The notes beneath the pieces are model-generated. The model was not told the DNA's origin, did no database searches, and saw only the letters and a program-made list of their open reading frames with translations. 64,000 nucleotides of DNA from Streptomyces drozdowiczii. GTDB taxonomy: Bacteria; Actinomycetota; Actinomycetes; Streptomycetales; Streptomycetaceae. Both the position numbers and the translations under genes were made by a program. Numbering within the stretch: position 1 is the first letter of the stretch; every line of letters begins with the position of its first letter. The DNA lies in assembly GCF_026167665.1 (NCBI RefSeq), contig NZ_CP098740.1:682001-746000 (forward strand). Direction: 5' to 3'. Shown piece by piece: positions 1 through 8,292 of the stretch.

Positions 1-97
1 GCGTCGTGCAGGACGAGGCGGTCGACGGCGGGCAGGGCGGCGAGGGTGGCGGCGTGGAACGCGCCGATGCGGCCCGTTCCGATGAGTCCGATGCGCA
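1..97 (-). CDS. Gfo/Idh/MocA-family oxidoreductase, N-terminal fragment cut by the window edge
   Basis: Only the first 32 codons are present. They read MRIGLIGTGRIGAFHAATLA and continue into a typical first Rossmann helix. The GxGxxG dinucleotide-binding motif (GTGRIG, residues 7-12) within the first 15 residues is the usual start of Gfo/Idh/MocA dehydrogenases, which oxidise or reduce sugars and inositols with NAD(P). A good ribosome site (GGAGG) precedes the ATG. The gene is divergent from the GntR regulator that starts at 273, so it is a likely target of that regulator. The substrate cannot be told from this fragment. Confidence 0.75.
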
Positions 98-192
98 TGC
101 GCGGGTGCCTCCGGGGGCGGATGGGGGCCGGCTGGCCGACGCTCCTGATCTTCGTCTTTGTATCGTCGCCGATCGCAGCCGGTCAAGCATTT

Positions 193-215
193 GTACTGAC
201 ATATATACGTACTGA
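193..215. promoter_or_regulatory. Candidate operator and promoter of the GntR gene
   Basis: GTACTGA occurs twice as a direct repeat (193-199 and 209-215) around an AT-rich core ACATATATAC, a rare AT-rich spot in this genome. A -10-like CATACT lies at 233-238, so the element sits near the -35 region of the GntR gene and between it and the divergent oxidoreductase. HutC-type GntR proteins often bind GT-TA-AC type sites. Assignment to this regulator is inference. Confidence 0.4.
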
Positions 216-272
216 GCTGGACGCGGTTTACGGCATACTGAGGACGTGGCACGACGTTCCGAGGAGCCCGGC

Positions 273-1016
273 ATGGAACCGCTCACCAGACTGATCACCA
301 TCGACCGGTCCAGCCCCGTTCCGCTGTACTTCCAGTTCGCGCAGCAGCTCCAACGCCTCATCGAATCCGGCGCGTTGGCACCCGGCGCCCGGCTGGAGAA
401 CGAGATCGCGCTCGCGGACCGCTTCGGCCTCTCGCGCCCGACGATGCGTCAGGCCATGCAGCATCTGGTGGACAAGGGCCTGCTGTCGCGCAAGCGCGGG
501 GTGGGCACCCGGGTCGTCAACAACCGGGTCCGCCGGCAGGTGGAACTGACCAGCCTCTACGAGGACCTGCAACGCGATGACCGCCGCCCGCGCACCGAGG
601 TCCTGTCCCTGCGCGTCCGCCCCGCCGAGGGCCGGATCGCCGCCGCCCTCCAGCTCGAACCGGGCATGGACACCGTCGAGTTGCGCCGGCTCCGGTACGC
701 GGACGACGAGCCGATGGCCCTCCTGGAGAACCACCTGCCCCTGGGCCTCGCGGACCTCAGCGAGGAGGACCTGGCGGCGCACGGGCTCTACGCACTGCTC
801 CGGCGCTCCGGCATCGCGCTGCGCTCCGCCGAGCAGACCGTCGGCGCCCGCCGGGCCACGGCGGCCGAGGCCCGGCTCCTCGCGGAGGGGCGCGGCGGCA
901 CCCTGCTCACCGTGGAACGCACGGTGCTGGGCGACGGGGGGCGTCCTGTGGAGTACGGCCGCCATCTGTACCGGGCATCGCGGTACTCCTTCGAGATGAC
1001 GCTCACGGCACCCTGA
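273..1016 (+). CDS. GntR-family transcriptional regulator with UTRA ligand domain (HutC subfamily)
   Basis: A 247-residue DNA-binding regulator. The winged helix-turn-helix spans about residues 15-83, with a recognition helix around FGLSRPTMRQAM (51-62). A UTRA small-molecule domain follows (about 90-240). Length and layout match the HutC subfamily, whose members usually sense a sugar phosphate or carboxylate and repress neighbouring catabolic genes. ATG at 273 is preferred because GAGGAG lies 6 bases upstream; a GTG at 246 in the same frame would be nearly leaderless. It is divergent from a Gfo/Idh/MocA oxidoreductase and upstream of a secreted glycosidase. Which of the two it controls is not settled, because the glycosidase promoter carries a LacI-type palindrome instead. 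Confidence 0.85.
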   Translation: MEPLTRLITIDRSSPVPLYFQFAQQLQRLIESGALAPGARLENEIALADRFGLSRPTMRQAMQHLVDKGLLSRKRGVGTRVVNNRVRRQVELTSLYEDLQRDDRRPRTEVLSLRVRPAEGRIAAALQLEPGMDTVELRRLRYADDEPMALLENHLPLGLADLSEEDLAAHGLYALLRRSGIALRSAEQTVGARRATAAEARLLAEGRGGTLLTVERTVLGDGGRPVEYGRHLYRASRYSFEMTLTAP

Positions 1017-1058
1017 CGCGCCCGGGCAGCCGTTGAAGCGGAAGCTGTCCGCCCTGTT

Positions 1059-1070
1059 TACATCGATGTA
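1059..1070. promoter_or_regulatory. Palindromic LacI-type operator in the promoter of the GH93-like gene
   Basis: TACATCGATGTA is a perfect 12-base palindrome with a central CG, as in most LacI-family operators. It overlaps the -35 of a plausible promoter TTTACA (1057-1062)-N18-TACTGT (1081-1086) in front of the secreted hydrolase. The same 12-mer recurs at 8168-8179 in front of the transporter operon and the LacI gene, which suggests one regulon. Confidence 0.55.
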
Positions 1071-1126
1071 TATCCGGCTCTACTGTTTCGCCGTCAGCAG
1101 CCCCTCTCGGCCACCCCCACGCCTTC

Positions 1127-2854
1127 GTGCCCCCGAGGAAGGACGCCTGTGCTCTCCTTGCGCCGACCCCCCAGACCCGCACCCCACCCCTCCCCGCGAC
1201 GGCCGGCCGCCTCGCCCGCTGGGCGGCGCGTGCCGTCGCCCCGGTCCTGGCCGCCGCCATCGGGCTGTCGTTCGCCCCGGCATCGGCCGCACCCGCCGCC
1301 TCACCCCCCGCGCCCGCCGTCGCCGCCGCCAACGGCACCCCGCTGGGCAGCGGGACCGGCCTCTACCCGAGGGCGATCCGGCTGGAGCACAGCGGCGCCG
1401 CCAACGGCCGGGTGCTCGCGAGCGTCGTCAGCTTCAACGGCAACAACGGCATCGGTGCCATCCACGAGAGCACCGACGGCGGAGCCACCTTCCGGCAGGT
1501 GGGCAGCGTGGCCGACCCGGAGTCCTCGGGCGGGCAGGGCCTGTGCTGCTCCACCCTGTTCGAACTGCCGAGCCAGGTCGGCTCGTTGGCGCCCGGCACC
1601 CTGCTGTGGGCCGCCTCGTCCGGTGCGGACGAGCAGAACCGGCGTATGGCGCTGCGCGTCTGGCGGAGCAACGACGTGGGCCGCACCTGGTCGTACCTCT
1701 CCACCTGCGCCTCCGCGAACGGCACGGGCGGGCTGTGGGAGCCGGAGTTCTCCGTCGCCGCCGACGGGGCGCTCGTCTGCCACTACGCCGACGAGACGGA
1801 CCCCGCGCACAGCCAGAAGCTCGCGGCCGCCCGCAGCTACGACGGCGTCACCTGGCAGGACCGCCGCAACACGGTCGCCGGCTCCTGGCAGCCGGACCGG
1901 CCGGGGATGCCCATGGTGCGCCGGCTGCCGAACGGCACGTACTTCATGAGCTACGAGATCTGCAACCCGGGCGGCCAGTACCAGTGCGTCGTGCACTACC
2001 GGACCTCGGCGGACGGCTGGAACTGGGGCGACCCCGCCTCGCTCGGCTACCGCCCGGAGACCGTGGACGGCAAGTACTTCCGCGCCGCGCCGACCATCGC
2101 CTGGGCGCCCGCTCCGGGCGGCGGGGCCAACGGCCGGCTCCTCCTGATCGGCCAGCAGCTCCTGAACCGCGACGGCACGCCCGCCGCCGACAGCGGCCGC
2201 ACGATCCTCGCCAACACGGAGAACGGCACCGGTCCGTGGTACGAGATCGAGGCCCCCGTGAAGGTCGCGGCGCCGACCGCCACGTACTGCCCGAACTACA
2301 GCTCACCGCTGCTGCCCTCGGCCGACGGGCGCACCGTGCTGGAGATCGCGACGGACTGGGACGGCAGTGTCTGCCGCCCGTACGTGGCCACCGGCCCGCT
2401 CACCGGCACCGGTGACGCGGCCGGGGTGGCGGACGGTGCGCGCTACCGGCTGGTCAACGCCAACAGCGGCCAGTGCCTGGACGTCGCCGCCGACTCACGG
2501 GTCGCGGGCGGCAACGTACAGCAGTGGACGTGCAACGGCCTCGGCCCGCAGGCGTGGACGCTGCGGGCGCACGGCGACGCGTTCACCCTGACCGGCGTCA
2601 ACAGCGGCTACTGCCTGGACGTGGAGAACGGCTCCGCCACGCCCGGCGCCAACGTACGGCAGTGGTACTGCAACGCCGCGACCGCCCAGGACTGGCGGCT
2701 CCAGAACGCGGGGCGGGGCTACTACCGCCTGGTCGTGAAGTCCTCCGGACAGTGCCTGGACGTCTCGCAGGGCTCGCGTACGGCGGGGGCCAACGTCCAG
2801 CAGTGGACGTGCAACGGACAGCAGCCGCAGCTCTGGCGGCTCGAACGGGTCTGA
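1127..2854 (+). CDS. Secreted sialidase-fold glycoside hydrolase (GH93-like exo-arabinanase) with C-terminal ricin-type lectin domain
   Basis: The open frame encodes 575 residues: a secretion signal (hydrophobic core about 35-50, ending ASA), a beta-propeller catalytic domain (about 70-430) and a ricin-type CBM13 domain (about 438-575) with three QxW repeats. Asp-box motifs are visible (STDGGATF, SNDVGRTW). WEPEF (Glu207) and MSYE (Glu277) resemble the two catalytic glutamates of GH93 exo-1,5-arabinanases; a true sialidase is less likely, though the fold is shared. The frame's own GTG at 1127 has no ribosome site. A much better start, GTG 1149 after GGAAGG, is out of frame by one base and would join this frame if the C6 run at 1167-1172 were C7 (568 residues). 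Neighbours are a GH2 enzyme and a sugar importer, so arabinan or arabinogalactan use is plausible. Confidence 0.75.
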   Translation: MPPRKDACALLAPTPQTRTPPLPATAGRLARWAARAVAPVLAAAIGLSFAPASAAPAASPPAPAVAAANGTPLGSGTGLYPRAIRLEHSGAANGRVLASVVSFNGNNGIGAIHESTDGGATFRQVGSVADPESSGGQGLCCSTLFELPSQVGSLAPGTLLWAASSGADEQNRRMALRVWRSNDVGRTWSYLSTCASANGTGGLWEPEFSVAADGALVCHYADETDPAHSQKLAAARSYDGVTWQDRRNTVAGSWQPDRPGMPMVRRLPNGTYFMSYEICNPGGQYQCVVHYRTSADGWNWGDPASLGYRPETVDGKYFRAAPTIAWAPAPGGGANGRLLLIGQQLLNRDGTPAADSGRTILANTENGTGPWYEIEAPVKVAAPTATYCPNYSSPLLPSADGRTVLEIATDWDGSVCRPYVATGPLTGTGDAAGVADGARYRLVNANSGQCLDVAADSRVAGGNVQQWTCNGLGPQAWTLRAHGDAFTLTGVNSGYCLDVENGSATPGANVRQWYCNAATAQDWRLQNAGRGYYRLVVKSSGQCLDVSQGSRTAGANVQQWTCNGQQPQLWRLERV

Positions 2855-2863
2855 GACCCGCCG

Positions 2864-2898
2864 ATGCCCGCCCCTTCCGTGCCGGGAGGGGCGGGCAT
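2864..2898. terminator. Strong hairpin between convergent genes
   Basis: An 11-base perfect stem (2864-2874 with 2888-2898) extends through mostly paired bases to a small loop. It lies between the ends of the GH93-like gene (2854) and the GH2 gene (2915). It is placed to terminate transcription from both sides. Confidence 0.75.
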
Positions 2899-2914
2899 GC
2901 GTGATGCGGCGCCG

Positions 2915-4740
2915 TCAGTCGGCGTCCCGCTCCTCGAACGCGGCGGGCCGCAGCTGGGCCTCCCGGATGCGGGCGATATCCAGCTTGGTGCCCCGGTCGA
3001 AGCGGTAGACGCCGTTCTGCTCCTGGAAGACGTCGGTCAGCTGGGTGTAGCAGTAGCCGAACATGTCCGGGTCCGCCAGCAGCGCACCGGTCAGACCGGC
3101 GAACCGCTCGTGGAACTCGTCCTCGGTGCGCACCCGGTCGCCGTAGCCCCAGGAGACCGTACGGTCGCTGCCCGACTGCTCCGCTGCGGCCTCCGGGTCC
3201 CACCAGATCCCGCCGAACTCGCTGACGAAGTACGGCTGTCCCCGGTACGGCTGCGAGTACGCGGCGCCGTTCTCGTACGCGTTGACGAACGGCTCCCCCT
3301 TGGCGAGCCCGGAGACCAGCTGCCGGAAGGCGGCCGGGTCCTGCTCGTAGGTGTGGGAGTCGTAGATGTCGGTCTCCAGGACCCGGTGGGAGTAGCCGGA
3401 GGCGTCGATCACCGGGCGGGAGGTGTCCATCGCCTTGGTGGCGAGGAACATCGCGCGGGTCACGTCGTCGAGCTGGGTGATCCGGTCGTGGAGCTTCTGG
3501 TACGTCTCGTTGAGCGGGCACCAGCCGACGATCGAGGGGTGGGAGTAGTCGCGCTCCACGGCTTCGAGCCACTGGGCGATGAAGGAGGCGTCGGGCCGCT
3601 GGTTGTCGCCGGAGGAGCCGCCGACCTCGCAGCCCCAGTCGCCGAACTCGCCCCACACCAGGTAGCCGAGCCGGTCGGCGTGGTAGAGGAAGCGCTCCTC
3701 GAAGACCTTCTGGTGCAGCCGGGCCCCGTTGAAGCCGGCCTCCAGGGCGAGTTCGATGTCGCGGACCAGGGCCTCGTCGGTGGGGGCGGTCATCAGCCCG
3801 TCCGGGTACCAGCCCTGGTCGAGCACGAGGCGCTGGAAGCGGGGGCGGCCGTTGAGGAGGACGGCCTTGCCCCGGATGGAGACGGCGCGCAGTCCCGCGT
3901 AACTCTCGACGGTGTCGGTGGATTCGCCGTCGGGGCCGAGGAGTTCGAGGCGCAGCCCGTACAGGTGGGGGTCCTCGGGGCTCCACTCGCGGCGCCGGTC
4001 CTCCGGGACGGCCAGGTGCAGGCGGGCGGCCAGGTCGAGGTCGGCGCGGGCCTCGGCGCGGCAGACCTCGCCGGTGTCGTCGCTAAGGACGGCGCGCACG
4101 CGGTGGCCGGGGAGGTTGGCGGACAGGGGCAGTTCGAGGTGGAAGGCGCCGGCGGCCAGGTCGGGGGTGATGCGGGGGCGGCGCAGATGGGCTGCCTCGG
4201 GGACCGGTTCGGCCCAGACGGTCTGCCAGATCCCCGTCGTGCGCGTGTAGTTGCAGTCGTGGTTGGCGTACTGGACGGCCTGCTTGCCACGGGCCTGCGG
4301 GCCGGACTTCGGGTCGCGGGCGCGGACGGTGATCTCCACCTCGCGCCCGGCCGGGGCGAGTGCGCCGAGGTCGGCGGTGAAGGGGGTGAACCCGCCCCGG
4401 TGGCGTACGACTTCGGTGCCGTCCACCCAGACGGTGGTGTCGTGGTCGACGGCGCCGAAGTGCAGCAGCACCCGGCGGCCGGCCCACTCGGCGGGCGGGG
4501 TGAACCGGCGCCGGTACCAGACGGCTTCCAGAAAGTCGGTGTCGCCGACGCCGGACAGCTCGGACTCGGGGGCGAAGGGTACGAGGATCTCGCCGGTCAG
4601 GTCGCGTTCGAGGAGCCCGCGTTCGAGACCGCTGTCCCCCTGGTCCGTCTCGAACTGCCAGGTCCCGTTGAGGTTGAGCCAGTCGCGCCGTACGAACTGC
4701 GGGCGCGGGTACTCCGGACGGGGACGGAGGGGGTGTGCAC
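2915..4740 (-). CDS. Glycoside hydrolase family 2 enzyme, frameshifted near its start in this sequence
   Basis: GH2 enzymes cleave beta-galactosides, beta-glucuronides, mannosides or arabinosides. The jelly-roll domain is marked by FETDQGD and by TGIWQTVW. The TIM barrel carries the acid/base Glu in LNETYQ (about 412) and the nucleophile in SEFGG (about 508). The intact frame runs 2915-4876 but contains no ATG, GTG or TTG before 4471, which would delete about 90 conserved N-terminal residues. A GTG at 4740 with a GGAG ribosome site is one base out of frame. Adding one C to the C5 run (plus-strand G5, 4729-4733) restores a 608-residue protein beginning MHTPLRPRPEYPRP. It probably lacks a signal peptide and acts inside the cell on imported oligosaccharides. 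It is the last gene of the transporter operon. Confidence 0.8.
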
Positions 4741-4811
4741 AGGTACTCCAGGTGGATCGTGGTGGCGGCCGGCCGGGAGACCGGTACCGGGGCAGGGACA
4801 GTCGGCGGGGG

Positions 4812-5708
4812 TCAGCCGCCGCCGAGGCCGGTGGTAGCGACGGAGTTGACGATGCGCCGCTGGAAGAGCAGGAACATCACGATCAGCGGCAGCGCGGCCA
4901 GCAGGGCGGACGCCATGGACTGGGCGTACTGGATGCCGTACGCGTCCTTCACGGTGGCGAGGCCGACCGGGAGCGTCATGAGGTCCGGGTCGTTGGTGAC
5001 GACGAAGGGCCACATGAAGTTGTTCCACGCGCCGATGAACACGAAGATCGCGACGGCGGCGACGATCGGGCGGGACAGCGGAAGCACGATGGACGTGAAG
5101 ACGCGCAGTTCGGAGGCGCCGTCGATGCGGGCGGCGTCCTCCAGCTCGCGGGGTATCGCGTCGAAGAAGCGCTTCAGGATGAAGACCATCATGGGCGCCA
5201 CCACCTGCGGCAGGATGACCGCCGCGTAGGTGTCGACCAGGTGGAACATCGTCATCTGGTCGAAGAGCGGGACGATCAGCAGCTGCGGCGGGACCATGAT
5301 CGCGCCGACGGTGACCGCGAGCAGGGCCCGGCGGCCGCGGAAGGTGCCGCGCGAGAAGCCGTACGCGGCGAGCGTCGAGACGGCCGTGGTGAGCAGCGTG
5401 ACCAGCACGGAGATGAGCAGGCTGTTGAACGCCCAGGTCGGTACGTTGCCGCGCTCCAGGATCTGCCGGTAGGCGGAGAGGGTGAAGGCTCCCTTGAACG
5501 GCGAGAGGCCCGACTTCATCACGTCCTGCTCGCTCTGGAGCGAGGTGGCTATCGCCCAGACGAAGGGCAGCAGCCAGGCGACGGCGAGCACGGTCAGCGC
5601 GGTCCCGGCGAGCGCCCGGGGCAGCCGTCCGTGGCCGAGCAGCAAGGGCGAGCCGGACTCCTCGCGCGGCCGGCGCGGCCGGCGCACGGGGGTGGAGATG
5701 GCGGACAC
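4812..5708 (-). CDS. Sugar ABC transporter permease, MalG type
   Basis: A 298-residue inner-membrane permease with six predicted membrane segments (first around LTVLAVAWLLPFVWAIATS). The cytoplasmic EAA loop, ELEDAARIDGASELRVF, is the contact site for the ATPase. GTG 5708 is chosen because AGGAGG precedes it; longer in-frame extensions overlap the upstream permease. It follows that permease by two bases and forms the second half of the translocation channel. No ATPase gene is nearby, as is usual for Streptomyces sugar importers powered by the shared ATPase MsiK. Confidence 0.9.
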   Translation of the reverse strand: MSAISTPVRRPRRPREESGSPLLLGHGRLPRALAGTALTVLAVAWLLPFVWAIATSLQSEQDVMKSGLSPFKGAFTLSAYRQILERGNVPTWAFNSLLISVLVTLLTTAVSTLAAYGFSRGTFRGRRALLAVTVGAIMVPPQLLIVPLFDQMTMFHLVDTYAAVILPQVVAPMMVFILKRFFDAIPRELEDAARIDGASELRVFTSIVLPLSRPIVAAVAIFVFIGAWNNFMWPFVVTNDPDLMTLPVGLATVKDAYGIQYAQSMASALLAALPLIVMFLLFQRRIVNSVATTGLGGG

Positions 5709-5710
5709 GG

Positions 5711-6646
5711 TCAGCCCTCCTGACGGAAGAAGCGGAGTTGCAGGACGGAGACGACGATGACGATCGCGAAGAAGATGTAGCTGACCGCGGAGGCGTAGCC
5801 CAGCCGGTAGCCGGTGAACCCGACGTCGTAGACGTACTCGAGGATCGGGCGGGTCGAGCCGTTGGGGCCGCCCTTGGTGAGGATGTAGATCTGGTCGAAC
5901 ACCTTGAGGGACGCGAGGACTTGGAGCATCGCGACCAGCACCGTGGTGTGGCGCAGCTGCGGCAGGGTGACCGACCACAGCCGCCGCCAGGCGCCGGCGC
6001 CGTCGAGCGCGGCGGCCTCGTCGTACGTGGTGGGCAGGGACTGGAGGGCGGCGAGGTAGAGCAGGAAGTTGAAGCCGACGGTCCACCAGACGGTGAGGGC
6101 GGCGACCGACCACATCGCCACCGACTCGTCGGAGAGCCAGCCCACGGGCTCCATGCCCAGCGAGGTCAGCAGCTGGTTGCCGAGGCCGATGTCGGGCTGG
6201 TAGAGCCACGTCCAGATGAGCGTGACCACGGTGACCGGCAGCAGGTACGGAGCGAAGTAGGCCAGCCGCCACACCCATTGCCCGGCCAGCCCGCTGTGCA
6301 CGAGGAGCGCCATGCCGAGCGCGACCAGGACGAGCGGTACGCACGAGATGACGGTGAAGAAGACGGTGTTGCCGAGGCTGCTCCAGACGTCCGGGTCCCC
6401 GAACGCCTCGGAGTAGTTGGCGAATCCGACGAACTCGGTGCCGCGCAGGCTGAGCGAGGCGTCGGTGAGGCTCATCCAGAGGCCCTGGACGATCGGCCAG
6501 ACCAGGAAGAGCGCGAACACGATCAGGAACGGCAGGACGAACAGCCCGCCGCCCCGGGTCAGTGAGCGGCGGCGCCGGGGCGCGGCCGGTGTCGCGGAGG
6601 GCGGCTGCGGGGGCGCCGACGCTCCGGCGGGCGCGGTGGTGGTCAC
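5711..6646 (-). CDS. Sugar ABC transporter permease, MalF type
   Basis: A 311-residue permease with a proline-rich cytoplasmic N terminus, six membrane segments and an EAA loop (YDEAAALDGAGAWRRLW). It pairs with the MalG-type permease immediately downstream. GTG 6646 has AAGGAG eight bases upstream and yields a normal family length; the longer reading to 6712 runs into the end of the binding-protein gene. Substrate specificity comes from the lipoprotein encoded upstream (6669-8042). Confidence 0.9.
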   Translation of the reverse strand: MTTTAPAGASAPPQPPSATPAAPRRRRSLTRGGGLFVLPFLIVFALFLVWPIVQGLWMSLTDASLSLRGTEFVGFANYSEAFGDPDVWSSLGNTVFFTVISCVPLVLVALGMALLVHSGLAGQWVWRLAYFAPYLLPVTVVTLIWTWLYQPDIGLGNQLLTSLGMEPVGWLSDESVAMWSVAALTVWWTVGFNFLLYLAALQSLPTTYDEAAALDGAGAWRRLWSVTLPQLRHTTVLVAMLQVLASLKVFDQIYILTKGGPNGSTRPILEYVYDVGFTGYRLGYASAVSYIFFAIVIVVSVLQLRFFRQEG

Positions 6647-6668
6647 GATGCGGCTCCTTCGGCTGTCG

Positions 6669-8042
6669 TCAGGCGACCGGGTTGGGCTGGCGCAGCAGCG
6701 TGTCCGCCTCACGGACCATCTGCCGTACCGCGCTCTCGGCGGAGGTGTTGCCCAGCAGCGCCGACTGGAGCGGCTGGCACATGCGGTTCTGGAAGTTGCC
6801 GCCGGCGCCGGCGAACCAGTTCGGCGGGTCGAGCACGGCGATCTCGCCGGCGGCCGCGTAGGACGACTGGGGGTCGAGCTTCGCGTACTCGGGGCGGGCC
6901 TGCACCGGCAGATAGGCGGGGATGTGGCCGGCGCTCGCCCAGGTCAGGCTCTGTTTGACGATCTCGGCGATGTACCGGTGGGCCTCGCGGCGGCGGGCCG
7001 GGTCGGGGTCGTCCTGGTGCGGGAGCACGAAGCTGTGCGAGTCGGCGTAGACGGCCGGGCGCGCGAAGACCTGCGGGAAGGGGGCGGCGCCCAGGTGCTT
7101 GATGCCGGACTTGCGGAAGGTGGGCAGCTCCCACTCCCCCGCCATGATCATGCCGCCGCGGCCGTCCATGAAGGCGGCCATCGCCCCGTTGTAGTCGAGG
7201 TTGTTGGGGTTGGTGCGCCCGTCGAAGAGCTGCTTCATGAAGGTGACGACCTTCACCGCGGCATCGATGTCGATCTTCGGCGGCCCGCCGTCGGGCAGCG
7301 TGAAGGACGCCCCGGTCTGGGCGTACAGCGCGGCGAACTGGCGCCAGCTCTGGGCGGTGTCGGTGACGTGGCCGAAGAGCACGCCGGACTTGCCGGTGAT
7401 CTCTGCGAGCTTCTTGCCGGCGTCCAGGAAGGCTTCGGGCGAGCCCATCGGCGCCAGGTGGCCGGAGGTGTCGAGCAGTCCTGCCTTGTCGGCGGCGTCC
7501 TTGTCGTAGAAGACGATGAAGGGGTGGACGTCCAGCGGAACGGCGTAGACGGTGCCCTTGTGCTGGGCGCGCTTCCAGACGGCGGGCGCGAAGTCCTTCT
7601 CGGTGACGCCGAATTCGGCGAGGACGTCCAGGTCGAGCGGGTCGAGCAGACCGCCCGGGGCGTATCCGGCCAGCCGTGACAGGTGGAGTACGGCGACGTC
7701 GGAGGCCCGGCCGCCCGCCGCCGACATGGCGAGCTTCGTGTAGTACGACGGGCCCCAGTCCAGGATCGTCCGGTCCACGTCGAAGCCGTCGGACCCCTTC
7801 GAGACGGCGGCGATCATCTCGTCCATGAGCATGCCGTCGCCGCCCTGGAAGAGGTCCCAGACCTTCAGCGCGGATGCCTCGCCCGCACGGGCCGGCGAGG
7901 CGCACCCCGTGAGCGGGCCCGCCGCGAGGAGCGCGGCCGCCCCGGCCGTTCCGTAGCGCAGCAGTCCGCGGCGGCCGATGCCGGGCGACCGGTCCGGGTA
8001 CCGGGCTCCGGGCAGCCCTCGTGCGGGAGGTACAGAGTTCAT
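6669..8042 (-). CDS. Extracellular sugar-binding lipoprotein of the ABC importer
   Basis: A 457-residue family 1 solute-binding protein. The N terminus carries a twin-arginine-like stretch (GRRGLLR) followed by a hydrophobic segment and the lipobox LTGC, so it is probably exported folded and lipid-anchored. The mature part (ALKVWDLFQGGDGMLMDEMI) has the usual two-lobed binding-protein pattern. It is first in an operon with two permeases and the GH2 enzyme. ATG 8042 has an AAAGGTC ribosome site. Its upstream region holds the palindrome at 8168-8179 shared with the GH93-like gene, which suggests it imports the products of that secreted enzyme. Confidence 0.88.
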   Translation of the reverse strand: MNSVPPARGLPGARYPDRSPGIGRRGLLRYGTAGAAALLAAGPLTGCASPARAGEASALKVWDLFQGGDGMLMDEMIAAVSKGSDGFDVDRTILDWGPSYYTKLAMSAAGGRASDVAVLHLSRLAGYAPGGLLDPLDLDVLAEFGVTEKDFAPAVWKRAQHKGTVYAVPLDVHPFIVFYDKDAADKAGLLDTSGHLAPMGSPEAFLDAGKKLAEITGKSGVLFGHVTDTAQSWRQFAALYAQTGASFTLPDGGPPKIDIDAAVKVVTFMKQLFDGRTNPNNLDYNGAMAAFMDGRGGMIMAGEWELPTFRKSGIKHLGAAPFPQVFARPAVYADSHSFVLPHQDDPDPARRREAHRYIAEIVKQSLTWASAGHIPAYLPVQARPEYAKLDPQSSYAAAGEIAVLDPPNWFAGAGGNFQNRMCQPLQSALLGNTSAESAVRQMVREADTLLRQPNPVA

Positions 8043-8167
8043 CACTGACCTTTCGACGCCGGACGACGTGCCCGGCCGAGGGCAGGCGCCATCGGCACGG
8101 CAGCCGTCGGCCGCCCGTGCACATCGGGGGTGATCCGCACCGGTCTCCCGGAGCGGTGCCCTGTTTT

Positions 8168-8179
8168 TACATCGATGTA
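8168..8179. promoter_or_regulatory. Second copy of the palindromic LacI-type operator
   Basis: TACATCGATGTA is identical to the site at 1059-1070, and both copies are preceded by TT. On the minus strand it lies inside a plausible promoter (TTTACA-N17-TAAAAA) for the binding-protein operon. It is also about 115 bases upstream of the LacI gene at 8293, so it could serve both directions. Confidence 0.6.
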
Positions 8180-8292
8180 CATTGGCTGTAAAGAGCTGGG
8201 TCATCACCTGTGCCGGAAGCGTTGCCCATCGCTCCGGGGCGGCCGGGGGGTACGGCATAGACTCGGCGCGTACCGAGGGTGGGGAGTCACGG

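Noticed and set aside
1127..2854. Secreted enzyme considered as a true sialidase
   Set aside because: The WEPEF and MSYE motifs fit GH93-like enzymes better, and the sialidase arginine triad with a FRIP motif was not recognised.
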